A stretch of DNA of 53,731 nt from Alterirhizorhabdus solaris (GCF_007785815.1 NZ_VNIM01000018.1:1-53731); one strand, 5' to 3'; counted from the first letter of the stretch, positions 29,514-38,467 are shown. Notes: generated from the sequence alone by a model not told the origin. Translations and numbers: made by a program.

Positions 29514-30422
29514 TCATCCGCCCGCATCGCAATGCAGGGTGAGCAGCAGCGTGGCGGGGTGGAACAGCAGGCCGTCGCAGCGGTCCAGCCGGTCGCGGCC
29601 GATCGATACCGCCGCCCAGCCGTGCTGCGGTGGGTGGCGGCGGCGGACGACGATCTCGTCGGGCTGACGCGGGTCGCTCGGCAGCTGGTCGCGGCCGGCG
29701 AAATCGCCGGTGCGGGTGCGGAGACGGTCGAAACGGAAGCCGGCGAGGTGGGCCGGCCGGGCAAAGGCGATCACCCGCGACGGCCGGCTGACGCCCCACG
29801 CCACGAGGACCGGCGCATAATCCCCCTCGAACCGGCCACCGTGCGCCGCCGCCACGATGGCACCGGCAGCGGCGGTCGCCAGCGTCTCAGGGCGATCCAG
29901 CGCGAACTGGACGAGGACCGCACGACCCGTCACCGTTTCGCGCACCCCCATGCCATGATCCTCGTCGCGCAGAAGGGCATAGCTGCGCGAATCGCCTGTC
30001 CCACCGCCACGTCCGGCGCGTTCAAAGCGGATTTCCGCGAACGGCAGCAGCGCCGCGTCTATCGATCCGTCCACCCCGGCGCAGCAATCGCCATAGGACC
30101 ACAGCGCCACCGGCACGGCCTTGCCCGCCAGCATCATCGTGGCAGGCACGGCGATGCCGGGAAGCTCGACGCGGCCGACCTCGGCCGATGCCGCCTTCCC
30201 GAACGAGATCGGCAGACGTGCCACCGCCGCGCGGTTCAGTTCGATCGTGCCATGCCCGTCGAGCGCGACGCGCAACCGCAGCGCCACCCCTTCGACCGTG
30301 ACCGTCACCTGCGGATCGGACAGATCGAGCGTGATGGTGCCGACCGGGACCGGCGGCTTGCGCGCGACGGCGGGCGGCGCGGCGAGCAGCAGGGCCGCCA
30401 CCAGCGCCGCCCGCCACCGCAT
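29514..30422 (-). CDS. Secreted protein of unknown function linked to rmd
   Basis: 302 residues. The ATG at 30422 overlaps the rmd stop (TGATG) and opens into a signal peptide (M-R-W-R-A-A-L-V-A-A-L-L-L ending A-V-A). The mature part is rich in beta-strand-like alternating residues and has two adjacent Cys (D-C-C-A-G-V-D-G-S-I-D). The segments V-A-L-D-G-H-G-T-I-E-L-N and G-V-D-G-S-I-D-A-A-L-L-P loosely recall the retropepsin-like fold, but no D-T/S-G catalytic motif is present. I do not recognise the family. The tight coupling suggests a role with the rmd-gmd sugar pathway, but that is inference only. Confidence 0.7.
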   Translation of the reverse strand: MRWRAALVAALLLAAPPAVARKPPVPVGTITLDLSDPQVTVTVEGVALRLRVALDGHGTIELNRAAVARLPISFGKAASAEVGRVELPGIAVPATMMLAGKAVPVALWSYGDCCAGVDGSIDAALLPFAEIRFERAGRGGGTGDSRSYALLRDEDHGMGVRETVTGRAVLVQFALDRPETLATAAAGAIVAAAHGGRFEGDYAPVLVAWGVSRPSRVIAFARPAHLAGFRFDRLRTRTGDFAGRDQLPSDPRQPDEIVVRRRHPPQHGWAAVSIGRDRLDRCDGLLFHPATLLLTLHCDAGG

Positions 30423-31423
30423 CAGGGCTTCGGCACGATCCGCGCGCGCTGGTCCTCGAGGATCGAGGCGAGCGTTTCCTCGATCGTGTGGCGCGGCGCC
30501 CAGCCGGCGGCGGCGCGGAAGGCGCTGGCGTCGATCGCGGCGAGCGGCACCTCGCTGGGCCGCACGCGTGCCGGGTCCGTCGTCACCGTCGTTTCCACCG
30601 TGCTCATGCCACGCAGCAGTTCGAGGATGCGGGCGATCTTCACCGTCCGCCCCGAGGCGACGTTGAGGATATTGCGCGCCGGCAGGCTTTCCGCGCGCGA
30701 CAGCAGCGAAACATAGCCGGCGATCACGTCGCGCACGTCCATGAAGTCGCGCTCGGCATCGAGATTGCCGACCGCGATCTGCGGCGTCGCCCCCGCCTCG
30801 ATCCGGGCGATCTGCGCGGCGAAGGCCGGGATCACGAACCGTTCGTCCTGCCCCGGCCCGCTGTGATTGGACGGGCGCACCGCGATCAGCCGGGCGCTTG
30901 CCGGCAGCACGTCGCCCAGCATCGCCTCGGCCGCCGCCTTGGATCGCGAATAGGAGGATTGCGGCCACATCGCCGTCGCCTCCGTCGCGATACCCTCGTT
31001 GAAGCTGAGGCCATAGACCTCCACGCTGCTGACGAAGAACAACGTCGCCCCGGGCACATGTGCCGCCACCGCCTCGGCCAGCGTCAGGCTGCCGCACACG
31101 TTGATCGCCCACGTGCCGGCCGCCGCGTTCAGCGACTGGCCGACCGAGGCCTGCGCCGCGAGGTGGACGATCAGATCCGGCCGCACCGCCTTCACCGCCG
31201 CATCTACGCTGGCGCGGTCGGTCAGGTCGAACGCGACCTCCTCCCGTTCGCCCCGGCGACCGGGCGTGCGCGTGGCAAGCACCAGCCGCGCACCGGGCCG
31301 CAGCCGGGCTGCGAGCGCGGGGACGAGGTGTCCGCCGACGAAGCCGTCCGCCCCCGTCACCAGGATACGGTCGAACGGCAGCGGCGTGCCGGCGTCCTGC
31401 GTCACGGGCATCTCCCCGGCCAT
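30422..31423 (-). CDS. rmd: GDP-6-deoxy-D-lyxo-4-hexulose reductase (GDP-D-rhamnose synthesis)
   Basis: 333 residues, extended short-chain dehydrogenase. NAD(P)-binding G-A-D-G-F-V-G near residue 24; catalytic S-S-V-E-V-Y-G and Y-S-R-S-K (Tyr/Lys pair); P-S-N-H-S-G-P-G and R-D-F-M-D-V-R-D match the Rmd/GMD-related group. It reduces the keto sugar made by Gmd to GDP-D-rhamnose. The ATG at 31423 lies 3 bases after the gmd stop; ATG 31411 is an alternative. Substrate inferred from its place directly after gmd; a GDP-fucose synthase would carry different motifs. Confidence 0.85.
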   Translation of the reverse strand: MAGEMPVTQDAGTPLPFDRILVTGADGFVGGHLVPALAARLRPGARLVLATRTPGRRGEREEVAFDLTDRASVDAAVKAVRPDLIVHLAAQASVGQSLNAAAGTWAINVCGSLTLAEAVAAHVPGATLFFVSSVEVYGLSFNEGIATEATAMWPQSSYSRSKAAAEAMLGDVLPASARLIAVRPSNHSGPGQDERFVIPAFAAQIARIEAGATPQIAVGNLDAERDFMDVRDVIAGYVSLLSRAESLPARNILNVASGRTVKIARILELLRGMSTVETTVTTDPARVRPSEVPLAAIDASAFRAAAGWAPRHTIEETLASILEDQRARIVPKP

Positions 31424-31425
31424 CT

Positions 31426-32496
<1,071 letters not shown>

Positions 32497-32593
32497 CTAG
32501 CCGAAACCGGGCCGGCGCGACACCCCGCGTCGCCGCCTTTTGCACCATGATGGCGCGGGCGCGCGATGTGGCACCCGGCACGACCGGCCGCAT

Positions 32594-34198
32594 TCAGGCG
32601 ATCATCCGCCGCAGCGTGTCGATATGGTCCGCCTCGGCGGCCGGCTTGTCCCGCCGGATGCGGGAGATGCGCGGGAAGCGCATGGCGAGGCCGGACTTAT
32701 GGCGTTTCGATTCGTGGATCGAATCGAACGCCACCTCCAGCACGAGGCTCTTCTCCACCTCGCGCACCGGGCCGAAGCGGGAGAGCGTGTGGTTCCGGAC
32801 GAAGCGGTCCAGCCCCTTCAGCTCCTCGTCGGTGAAGCCGGAATAGGCCTTGCCCACCGGCAGCAACTCGCCACCGGCCGCAGGGTCGCCGGTCCAGCAG
32901 CCGAAGGTGTAGTCCGAATAGAAGCTCGATCGCTTGCCGTGGCCGCGCTGGGCATACATCATCACGCAATCGGCGGTCAGCGGGTCGCGCTTCCACTTGT
33001 ACCACAGCCCCACGCGCCGCCCGCCGGCATAGGGGCTGTCGCGCCGCTTGAGCATCACCCCCTCGATCGCGGCGTCGCGCGCGCCGGCCCGGATCGTCTC
33101 CAGCGCGTCGAAATCCGCCGCGTCGAGCAACGTCGAAATGTCGAAGCGGGCCGGGTCCAGCCCGGCGACGAACGCTTCCAGCCGGGTCCGGCGTTCCGTC
33201 CACGGCAGCGCACGCAGATCCTCGGCGCCGTCGAACAGGATGTCGTAGAGGCGGATGAAAGCAGGATACTCCGCCTGCATCCTAGCTGGCACCACCTTGC
33301 GACCGAGCCGCTGCTGGAGCGCATTGAAGCTGGCGGCGCCGCCCTCCTCGCCGCCCTGCGCCGCCCCCCTGACGAGCAGTTCCCCGTCGAGCGTGCCGAG
33401 GCCGGTGAAGGCGGCGGCCACGTCGGGAAAACTCTTCGTTACGTCGTCACCCGCGCGACTGTAGAGCCGCGTCTCCCCGGCGATGCCGACGATCTGCACG
33501 CGGATGCCGTCCCACTTCCACTCGGCGGCATAGTCGGCGAGGTCGACGCGCAGCTCGTCCAGCGGGTGGGCGAGCATGAACGGGCGGAACACCGGGGTAT
33601 CGGCGGCGGTCGGCTGGGCGGCCGTGCCGAGGCCCCAAGCGAACAGCGCCTCATAAGGTGGCGCGATGCCGTGCCACACCTCCTCCACCGCATCGATATC
33701 GAGCGAGAAGGCCTGTGCCAGCGCCGTCTTGGCGAGCCGGGCGGAGATGCCGACGCGCAACGCGCCGGTCGCGATCTTGAGAAGGGCGTAGCGTCCGCTG
33801 GCATCGAGATGGTCGAGCATTGCCGCCAGTGCCCGCGGTGCCTCGGCCCGGGGCAGCGTCTGCAGACGTTCGATCACGGCACCCAGCCGGAGGGCGCCGT
33901 CATCCAGTTCGGGGGGCTCGCCCGGCGGTTTCGGCCACAGCAACGAGACGGTTTCGGCCAGATCGCCGACGTAATCGCGGCTCATCGCGAACAGGACGGG
34001 GTCGACCCGCTCCTCCACCAGCGCCTTGATCGCGGCGGACTTGATCGCCGGCAGATCGATTTCGCCGGTAAGCGCCGCGAGCGCCCAACCCCGGTCGGGG
34101 TCGGGCGTCACCCGCAGATAATCTGCGACCAACTTCAGCTTGGCGTTGCGGGACCGGGTGTAGACCAGCCCGTCGAGCAGCCGTGAAAAGTCCCGCAT
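32594..34198 (-). CDS. ATP-dependent DNA ligase (cisplatin/DNA-damage response type)
   Basis: 534 residues. N-terminal DNA-binding helical domain (1-200), adenylation domain with the nucleotidyl lysine K228 in E-W-K-W-D-G-I-R, E-G-V-M-L-K-R motif, and a C-terminal OB fold. Length and motifs fit the bacterial ATP-dependent ligase family linked to DNA damage (TIGR04120-type). That family is normally beside genes for a metallo-beta-lactamase-like exonuclease and a helicase; neither is adjacent here. It starts 20 bases after the DUF1328 stop on the same strand, so it is probably transcribed from the EcfG-type promoter at 34419-34443. Confidence 0.9.
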   Translation of the reverse strand: MRDFSRLLDGLVYTRSRNAKLKLVADYLRVTPDPDRGWALAALTGEIDLPAIKSAAIKALVEERVDPVLFAMSRDYVGDLAETVSLLWPKPPGEPPELDDGALRLGAVIERLQTLPRAEAPRALAAMLDHLDASGRYALLKIATGALRVGISARLAKTALAQAFSLDIDAVEEVWHGIAPPYEALFAWGLGTAAQPTAADTPVFRPFMLAHPLDELRVDLADYAAEWKWDGIRVQIVGIAGETRLYSRAGDDVTKSFPDVAAAFTGLGTLDGELLVRGAAQGGEEGGAASFNALQQRLGRKVVPARMQAEYPAFIRLYDILFDGAEDLRALPWTERRTRLEAFVAGLDPARFDISTLLDAADFDALETIRAGARDAAIEGVMLKRRDSPYAGGRRVGLWYKWKRDPLTADCVMMYAQRGHGKRSSFYSDYTFGCWTGDPAAGGELLPVGKAYSGFTDEELKGLDRFVRNHTLSRFGPVREVEKSLVLEVAFDSIHESKRHKSGLAMRFPRISRIRRDKPAAEADHIDTLRRMIA

Positions 34199-34218
34199 GG
34201 CCCGGCTTCAGACGGTGG

Positions 34219-34392
34219 CTAGACGACCTTCTTGCCGGCCACCAGCGCCAGCACGAGGAAGATCACGAAGATCGCGATCGCGACGAAGAACAGGATCTTG
34301 GCGATGCCGACGAACGCGCCGCCCACGCCGCCGAAGCCCATGGCACCCAGTACCAGCCCGACGACAAGAAAGATAAGTGCCCACTTCAGCAT
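34219..34392 (-). CDS. DUF1328 small membrane protein (YtjA family)
   Basis: 57 residues, two hydrophobic helices joined by a G-F-G-G-V-G turn ([11 protein letters not shown] ... [10 protein letters not shown]). It matches the DUF1328 family, often induced by envelope or general stress in proteobacteria; function unknown. GGAGG 6 bases before the ATG at 34392. A consensus EcfG-type promoter ends 27 bases upstream of the ATG. It is followed 20 bases later by the DNA ligase gene. Confidence 0.9.
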   Translation of the reverse strand: MLKWALIFLVVGLVLGAMGFGGVGGAFVGIAKILFFVAIAIFVIFLVLALVAGKKVV

Positions 34393-34418
34393 GATAACCT
34401 CCACCAGATGCAGGACCG

Positions 34419-34443
34419 AACGACGGAACGGCCGGCCCGTTCC
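34419..34443 (-). promoter_or_regulatory. Consensus EcfG-type promoter for DUF1328 (and ligase)
   Basis: On the minus strand: GGAAC (34443-34439), exactly 16 bases, then CGTT (34422-34419), a perfect match to the general stress response consensus GGAAC-N16/17-CGTT. Predicted transcription start is about 34413 and the DUF1328 ATG is at 34392, leaving a ~20-base leader with a GGAGG site. About one perfect match is expected by chance in 54 kb, but not in this position. The spacer is itself part of a GC-rich palindrome centred on CCGG. Confidence 0.7.
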
Positions 34444-34539
34444 GTCCCCATGCCCGGTCCGTCGCTTGTAATGACGGCGGCGGAACGGATCGGCCGGGCG
34501 CCGGTTTGACGGAGTGTTCAACGGTCGAGGAATGAAGCG

Positions 34540-34626
34540 ATGTTACGTGCGGTGGGATGCGTGGTTCTGGCGATTTTCCTGATCGGCCTGCTGGTCATCA
34601 CCGGCGTGTTCAAGCTGATCTTCTGA
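34540..34626 (+). CDS. 28-residue single-span membrane peptide
   Basis: [14 protein letters not shown] then [14 protein letters not shown]. The whole peptide is one membrane helix with a short positively charged end. A ribosome binding site (GAGG) lies about 9 bases upstream. The gene is divergent from DUF1328 and converges with dps, with a terminator directly after it. A weak EcfG-like element (GGAAC-N18-TGTT, 34492-34518) is upstream. Function unknown; treated as real because of the ribosome binding site, composition and terminator. Confidence 0.5.
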   Translation: MLRAVGCVVLAIFLIGLLVITGVFKLIF

Positions 34627-34629
34627 ACG

Positions 34630-34664
34630 CAAAAAGGGCGGGCGGCCCTGCGGCCCCCGCCCTT
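34630..34664. terminator. Intrinsic terminator between dps and the small membrane peptide gene
   Basis: Arms AAGGGCGGG (34634-34642) and CCCGCCCTT (34656-34664) with a GC-rich loop. On the minus strand the second arm runs into TTTTT, so it terminates dps (stop at 34684). It can also serve the plus-strand peptide gene that ends at 34626, although the plus side lacks a long U-tract. Confidence 0.85.
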
Positions 34665-34683
34665 CCGGTGATACCGGCGATGT

Positions 34684-35205
34684 TCAGCCCTTGCGGCTGG
34701 CCTCGAACAGGAACCAGGCGCGCTCTTCCGCCAGATCCGTCCATTCGTCGAGAATGCCGCTGGTGGCGTTGTCCTTAGCCTCGTCGACGATATCCTTGGC
34801 CTCGCGCAGCGACGCGACCAGCGCCAGATTGTCCTCGCGCAGTTCGGCCAGCATGTCGGTGGCGCTCACATAATCCGCATCATTGTCCCGCAGGCGCTGG
34901 TGGCGCGCGATGTCGCCGATCGAACGGAGCGTGGTGTTGCCCGTCTTGCGGACGCGCTCGGCGATGGCATCGGTGGTGCCAAGGATCTGGGTCGCCTGAT
35001 CGTCCAGCATCAGGTGATAATCGCGGAAGTGCGGGCCGGACACGTGCCAGTGGAAGTTCTTCGTCTTGAGGTACAAGGCGAAGCTGTCGGCGAGAATGCC
35101 GTTCAGCGCGTCCGCGACACTCATCGTCGAGTTTGCGGTCAGATCGGTCGGCGTCGCCAGTTCGGCGGTCGCCTCGGGCGTCTTGATCTTCGGGGTCTTG
35201 GCCAT
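34684..35205 (-). CDS. dps: Dps family DNA-binding ferritin-like protein
   Basis: 173 residues. The ferroxidase motif N-F-H-W-H-V-S-G-P-H-F-R-D-Y-H-L-M-L-D-D-Q matches the Dps family (H-W-x-x-x-G-x-x-F-x-x-x-H-x-x-x-D/E). A Lys-rich N-terminal tail (M-A-K-T-P-K-I-K-T) can bind DNA. Dps shells store iron and shield DNA in oxidative and stationary-phase stress. AGGAG lies 9 bases before the ATG. I looked for an EcfG-type or Fur-type site in the 112 bases upstream and found none convincing. It is next to the DUF1328/ligase stress genes. Confidence 0.94.
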   Translation of the reverse strand: MAKTPKIKTPEATAELATPTDLTANSTMSVADALNGILADSFALYLKTKNFHWHVSGPHFRDYHLMLDDQATQILGTTDAIAERVRKTGNTTLRSIGDIARHQRLRDNDADYVSATDMLAELREDNLALVASLREAKDIVDEAKDNATSGILDEWTDLAEERAWFLFEASRKG

Positions 35206-35317
35206 GCTGTCGCTCCTGTTGTCCGTTCGGCGGCTTAACGATCCGTCAGCCGCTTGGTGGCATGTCCTGGGTTACCATCGTTGGAAAAAGCGCGATCAGA
35301 CCGATCGGACGGATAGA

Positions 35318-35884
35318 TCAGTTGAGCCGCAGCGCCCCGATCGCCGCGACCGCCCCCACGACGATGAAGAGCGCCCCGATCCCGGCACGCACCCCACGCA
35401 ACGGCACGCGGCGCTGCCACTCGCCGGCCAGCAGCACGGCCGGGGTATTGGCCAGCACGATCCCGGCGGTGGCCCCCAGCGCCGCCAGCGCGAACGAATC
35501 GACCCGTGCGGCGATCGCCAGCGTCAGCAACTGCGTCTTGTCACCGAATTCGAGGATGAAGAAGCCGACCGCCGCCGTGCCGAACACGCCGATCGGGCCG
35601 TAGGTGGCCAGCACCGGCGGCTTCGGCCGCCAGAAGCAGCCGGCGCCGGCTAGGATCAGGCCGACCGCCAGCATCAGCGCGATCGCGCGGTGATTGACCA
35701 GATCGTGCACCACCGTGCCGCCGAACGCGGCAAGCAGGCTGTTGGCCAGCGCCGCCACCGCGACCCCCGCCAGCACCGCCCCCGGCCGGCGAAACTGGAT
35801 CGCCAGCAGCACCGCGAGCAGCTGGGTGCGGTCGCCGATCTCGGCCAGCCCGGCGGCGACGAAGGCCGGCAACAGCGCGTCCAT
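35318..35884 (-). CDS. TMEM165/GDT1 (UPF0016) family cation transporter
   Basis: 188 residues, about six membrane helices in two repeated halves. Each half holds the family motif E-x-G-D-K/R-T: E15-I-G-D-R-T and E112-F-G-D-K-T. Members export Mn2+ or exchange Ca2+/H+. No manganese riboswitch (yybP-ykoY type) is visible upstream. A small conserved gene of unknown function ends 15 bases before its start on the same strand. Confidence 0.9.
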   Translation of the reverse strand: MDALLPAFVAAGLAEIGDRTQLLAVLLAIQFRRPGAVLAGVAVAALANSLLAAFGGTVVHDLVNHRAIALMLAVGLILAGAGCFWRPKPPVLATYGPIGVFGTAAVGFFILEFGDKTQLLTLAIAARVDSFALAALGATAGIVLANTPAVLLAGEWQRRVPLRGVRAGIGALFIVVGAVAAIGALRLN

Positions 35885-35899
35885 CGCCCGCCGCCCCGC

Positions 35900-36226
35900 T
35901 CAGCCGGCCAGCCGCACGCCGACCGAGGCGACGAAGGCGCGCGCCGTCGCCTCGTCCTGCGCATCGTGGCCAAGCGACTCGCGCATCGCCTCGATCCACG
36001 GCGTCATCGGGGTGCCGCGCCCGCCTTCGGCCAGCGCGTCGCGCAGGCTGCCGGCCAAGCGGGCGAGCGGCAGCAGCCGGCGGGCGGCGGCGATGTTACG
36101 CACGGCATCCACGCGGCGACACAGCTCCCCCACGGACAACATCCGCGAATCACGCGCGAGCTGGTCGATCCGCGCCTGCAATTCGGCGGCGATCGTCATC
36201 GATTCGGCTGGTGCGGCAGTGGCCAT
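35900..36226 (-). CDS. Conserved hypothetical protein, helical
   Basis: 108 residues with no cysteine pair, signal or membrane segment. Mostly amphipathic helices (T-I-A-A-E-L-Q-A-R-I-D-Q-L-A-R-D). AGGGG lies about 10 bases ahead of the ATG at 36226; M10 at 36199 is another candidate. It lies just upstream of the GDT1-like transporter gene on the same strand and may be co-transcribed. I do not recognise the family. Confidence 0.65.
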   Translation of the reverse strand: MATAAPAESMTIAAELQARIDQLARDSRMLSVGELCRRVDAVRNIAAARRLLPLARLAGSLRDALAEGGRGTPMTPWIEAMRESLGHDAQDEATARAFVASVGVRLAG

Positions 36227-36350
36227 GTCTCTGTTCCCCTTTTCCGCCGGCTACGCCCCTGCGCCTTAGCGCCGGATTAAGACCGTGGCGTGACCGGCCT
36301 GCCACGCACCTTGACTTGGGCAAGGCCTTCCGCCATTGCCGCCGCTTCCA

Positions 36351-36385
36351 AAGCGGGCGGCGGTGACGCCGCCCCGCTTTTTTCG
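36351..36385 (+). terminator. Strong intrinsic terminator 28 bases upstream of rpmG
   Basis: Hairpin AAGCGGGCGGCG / CGCCGCCCCGCTT with a short loop (GTGA) and one bulge, followed by a run of T on the plus strand. There is no plus-strand gene before it: the neighbours from 35318 to 36226 are on the minus strand. It therefore ends a short untranslated RNA, or is an attenuator in the rpmG leader. A TTGACT box lies at 36311. Confidence 0.75.
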
Positions 36386-36412
36386 TGTCCAGTTCATCAA
36401 GGGTATCGGGTC

Positions 36413-36580
36413 ATGGCCAAGCCGACCACCGTCAAGATCAAGCTCCTCAGCACGGCCGACACCGGCTTCTTCTACGTGACGAAGAAGAACCCGCGCAACA
36501 CGACCGAGAAGATGAGCTTCCGCAAATATGATCCCGTCGTGCGCAAGCATGTCGATTTCAAGGAAGCCAAGATCAAGTAA
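36413..36580 (+). CDS. rpmG: 50S ribosomal protein bL33
   Basis: 55 residues ([14 protein letters not shown]), the standard length. No cysteine, so this is the zinc-independent form. The conserved T-K-K-N-P-R-N-T and K-Y-D-P-V-V-R-K-H segments are present. The ATG at 36413 is preceded by AAGGG. A strong terminator hairpin precedes it and a weaker GC hairpin (36588-36612) follows the stop. Confidence 0.96.
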   Translation: MAKPTTVKIKLLSTADTGFFYVTKKNPRNTTEKMSFRKYDPVVRKHVDFKEAKIK

Positions 36581-36587
36581 GCCGGCC

Positions 36588-36612
36588 GGCGCCGCCCCGT
36601 GGGGCGGGCGCC
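36588..36612 (+). terminator. GC hairpin after rpmG
   Basis: Arms GGCGCCGCCCC and GGGGCGGGCGCC with a GT loop and one bulge. No U-tract follows, so termination strength is uncertain. It lies between the convergent rpmG and divK genes. Confidence 0.45.
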
Positions 36613-36633
36613 ACCGTCTGCCGGGGCCGGTCG

Positions 36634-36996
36634 TCAGATCAGCCCCACCACCGTCTCGATGAAGCGCATCACCGAGATCGGCTTGGATACATAGGCTTCG
36701 GCCCCCGCCGCGCGGATCCGCTCCTCGTCGCCTTTCCCCGCATAGGCGGTGACGGCCATGATCGGGATCGCGGCAAGCGACTCGTCGGCCTTCAACTGCA
36801 CGATCAGGTCGATCCCGCTCACATGCGGCAGCTGGATGTCCATGATGATGAGATCGGGCCCGAAAGCCACCGCGCGCGCCATGGCCTCGCGCCCGTCGCG
36901 CACCGGCGCGACCTCATAATCGTGCGCGCGCAGCAGATCGCAAAACAGCTTCAGGTTCAGTTCGTTGTCCTCGACAACGAGCACTTTCTTCGCCAC
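36634..36996 (-). CDS. divK: Single-domain response regulator, DivK type
   Basis: 120 residues from a GTG start ([15 protein letters not shown]). It consists only of a receiver domain: acidic pocket E9/D10, phospho-acceptor D53 in I-I-M-D-I-Q-L-P, T in A-V-T-A-Y-A, and K in Y-V-S-K-P-I. This is the DivK sequence pattern; DivK controls cell-cycle and polarity kinases in alphaproteobacteria. Divergent from DUF3572 with 36 bases between the starts. pleD, often beside divK in Caulobacter, is not adjacent. Confidence 0.88.
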   Translation of the reverse strand: MAKKVLVVEDNELNLKLFCDLLRAHDYEVAPVRDGREAMARAVAFGPDLIIMDIQLPHVSGIDLIVQLKADESLAAIPIMAVTAYAGKGDEERIRAAGAEAYVSKPISVMRFIETVVGLI

Positions 36997-37032
36997 GCAC
37001 CGCCCTCGGTTATCCGGTGGAGACGTTAGGCG

Positions 37033-37302
37033 ATGCGTACCGACAAAGTAAGCCATGACCCCACCGCCCTGGCGCTGTCGGCGCTGGCATGGGCGGTGTC
37101 GGACGTGGAGCGGGCCACGCGCCTGCTCGCGCTCACCGGCCTCGCGCCCGACGACCTGCGCCAGCGCGCCGCCGACCGGGAGGTGCTGGCCGCCGTGCTG
37201 GGCTTCCTCGAATCGCACCAGCCGGACCTGATCGCCTGCGCCGACGCGCTGGAGGTGCGGCCCGAATCCCTTGTCACCGCGCGCGAGGAGCTGGAACGAT
37301 GA
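37033..37302 (+). CDS. DUF3572 protein
   Basis: 89 residues, helical, matching the DUF3572 family (A-L-A-L-S-A-L-A-W ... [14 protein letters not shown]). Commonly found next to divK in alphaproteobacteria; function unknown. Its stop overlaps the start of the HAD-like gene (ATGA), so the two are translationally coupled. Confidence 0.85.
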   Translation: MRTDKVSHDPTALALSALAWAVSDVERATRLLALTGLAPDDLRQRAADREVLAAVLGFLESHQPDLIACADALEVRPESLVTAREELER

Positions 37303-37928
37303 GCCGCCCCCTCCTCATCACCGATTGCGACGAGGTGCTGTTGCACATGGTCAGCCATTTCGGCGACTGGCTGGGCGAGGCGCACGCGATCGATTTCGCG
37401 CTTGGCGCCAACCATGATTTCGGCACCGCCCTCAGCCACCGCGCCACCGGCGAGACGGTGCGGGCGGACGAGGTGTGGCCGCTGCTCGACGGCTTCTTCG
37501 CCACCGAGATGGGCCGCCAGACCTTGGTGCCGCACGCACGCGAGGCGCTGGCCGAGATTGCGGAGATTGCCGACATCGTGGTGCTGACCAACCTGCGCGA
37601 TCACTGCCAGCCGGGCCGGGTGGCGCAGCTCGAGACGCACGGCATCCGCCACCGCGTGGTGTGCAACCAGGGCGGCAAGGGCACCCCGGTCGGCCGCCTC
37701 GTGGCGGAATATGCCCCGAGCGCCACGGTGTTCGTCGACGATCTGGCGGTCCACCACGCCTCGGTGGCGGACGCGCAACCGGGTGTGTGGCGCCTCCACA
37801 TGATCGCCGAACCCCGCCTCGCCGAACACACCCCCAAGGCCCCCGCCGCCCACGCCCGGATCGACGACTGGGCAGTGGCCAAGGACTGGGTGATCGACAA
37901 GCTGCGCGGGGGCGTGGGGGCGGCGTGA
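37299..37928 (+). CDS. HAD-like hydrolase protein
   Basis: 209 residues. N-terminal nucleophile motif L-I-T-D-C-D-E-V (D9, D11), a T-N-L-R-D motif II, a Lys-containing middle segment (Q-G-G-K-G-T-P-V), and the acidic motif V-F-V-D-D-L-A. This is the HAD superfamily phosphatase arrangement with a small cap. Substrate not assigned. The ATG overlaps the DUF3572 stop. Confidence 0.82.
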   Translation: MSRPLLITDCDEVLLHMVSHFGDWLGEAHAIDFALGANHDFGTALSHRATGETVRADEVWPLLDGFFATEMGRQTLVPHAREALAEIAEIADIVVLTNLRDHCQPGRVAQLETHGIRHRVVCNQGGKGTPVGRLVAEYAPSATVFVDDLAVHHASVADAQPGVWRLHMIAEPRLAEHTPKAPAAHARIDDWAVAKDWVIDKLRGGVGAA

Positions 37929-38024
37929 GGAGAGAAGCGGGCGGCGATGACTGGTGGTTAGCGGACCTTCGTCAGACCATAGAAATTGGTGACTTCTCGA
38001 TTGCAAGCACGGGCGCTGAAACAC

Positions 38025-38321
38025 CTACACCCCGCCACCGGAATAGAACACGTAAACCAAGAACGCGAAAAGCGCCGCAACCATCCACACGGTCAGCGGG
38101 ACAATTGTCCAAGACGCTCGTTTTCCACCGAGCAGCAGCGCGTAGGCGGGAAGAACCACGCCGCCTGTCAAGAAGCCGATAGAGCCGTAACGATACCAAA
38201 GCTCCTGCTCTCGACTAGAATAGGGGCCTTGGGTGAATCCCAATGCAAATAGACCCATCAGCAGCGCGTTGATGACAAGAATCGTGAGAAGGCATCCGAA
38301 GCCTGCCCGCTGGTCCTTCAC
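38025..38321 (-). CDS. Small membrane protein of unknown function
   Basis: 98 residues from a GTG that overlaps the stop of an upstream 27-codon frame (GTGA). Three to four hydrophobic helices (C-L-L-T-I-L-V-I-N-A-L-L-M-G-L-F; S-I-G-F-L-T-G-G-V-V-L-P-A-Y-A-L-L; I-V-P-L-T-V-W-M-V-A-A-L-F). An in-frame ATG at 38369 would add 16 hydrophilic residues that lie in the coding region of the small frame. The region 37929-38450 is less GC-rich than its neighbours. I do not recognise the family. Confidence 0.6.
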   Translation of the reverse strand: MKDQRAGFGCLLTILVINALLMGLFALGFTQGPYSSREQELWYRYGSIGFLTGGVVLPAYALLLGGKRASWTIVPLTVWMVAALFAFLVYVFYSGGGV

Positions 38322-38401
38322 TGGGGCTTCCACGGCACCGGCCGGTGCTTCACCAGCTTCCGCACGCATTCGACAAAGCGGGCCTCATCGTCATAAGTCA
38401 T
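38318..38401 (-). CDS. 27-residue small protein coupled to membrane protein gene
   Basis: M-T-Y-D-D-E-A-R-F-V-E-C-V then R-K-L-V-K-H-R-P-V-P-W-K-P-Q. Charged and helical, with no membrane segment. Its TGA overlaps the GTG start of the membrane protein. It is either a true small protein or the remnant of the C-terminus of a longer protein. No strong ribosome binding site is seen upstream. Confidence 0.35.
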   Translation of the reverse strand: MTYDDEARFVECVRKLVKHRPVPWKPQ

Positions 38402-38467
38402 GCAATACACTGGCACGCTCTACGAATTGCCGCAATTGGGCGAAACCAGCCCCTCAGCCGACCCGCT

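Noticed and set aside
35206-35317. EcfG or Fur site ahead of dps
   Set aside because: Searched the 112 bases; AACG occurs once but no GTTCC at the right distance, and no Fur-like palindrome.
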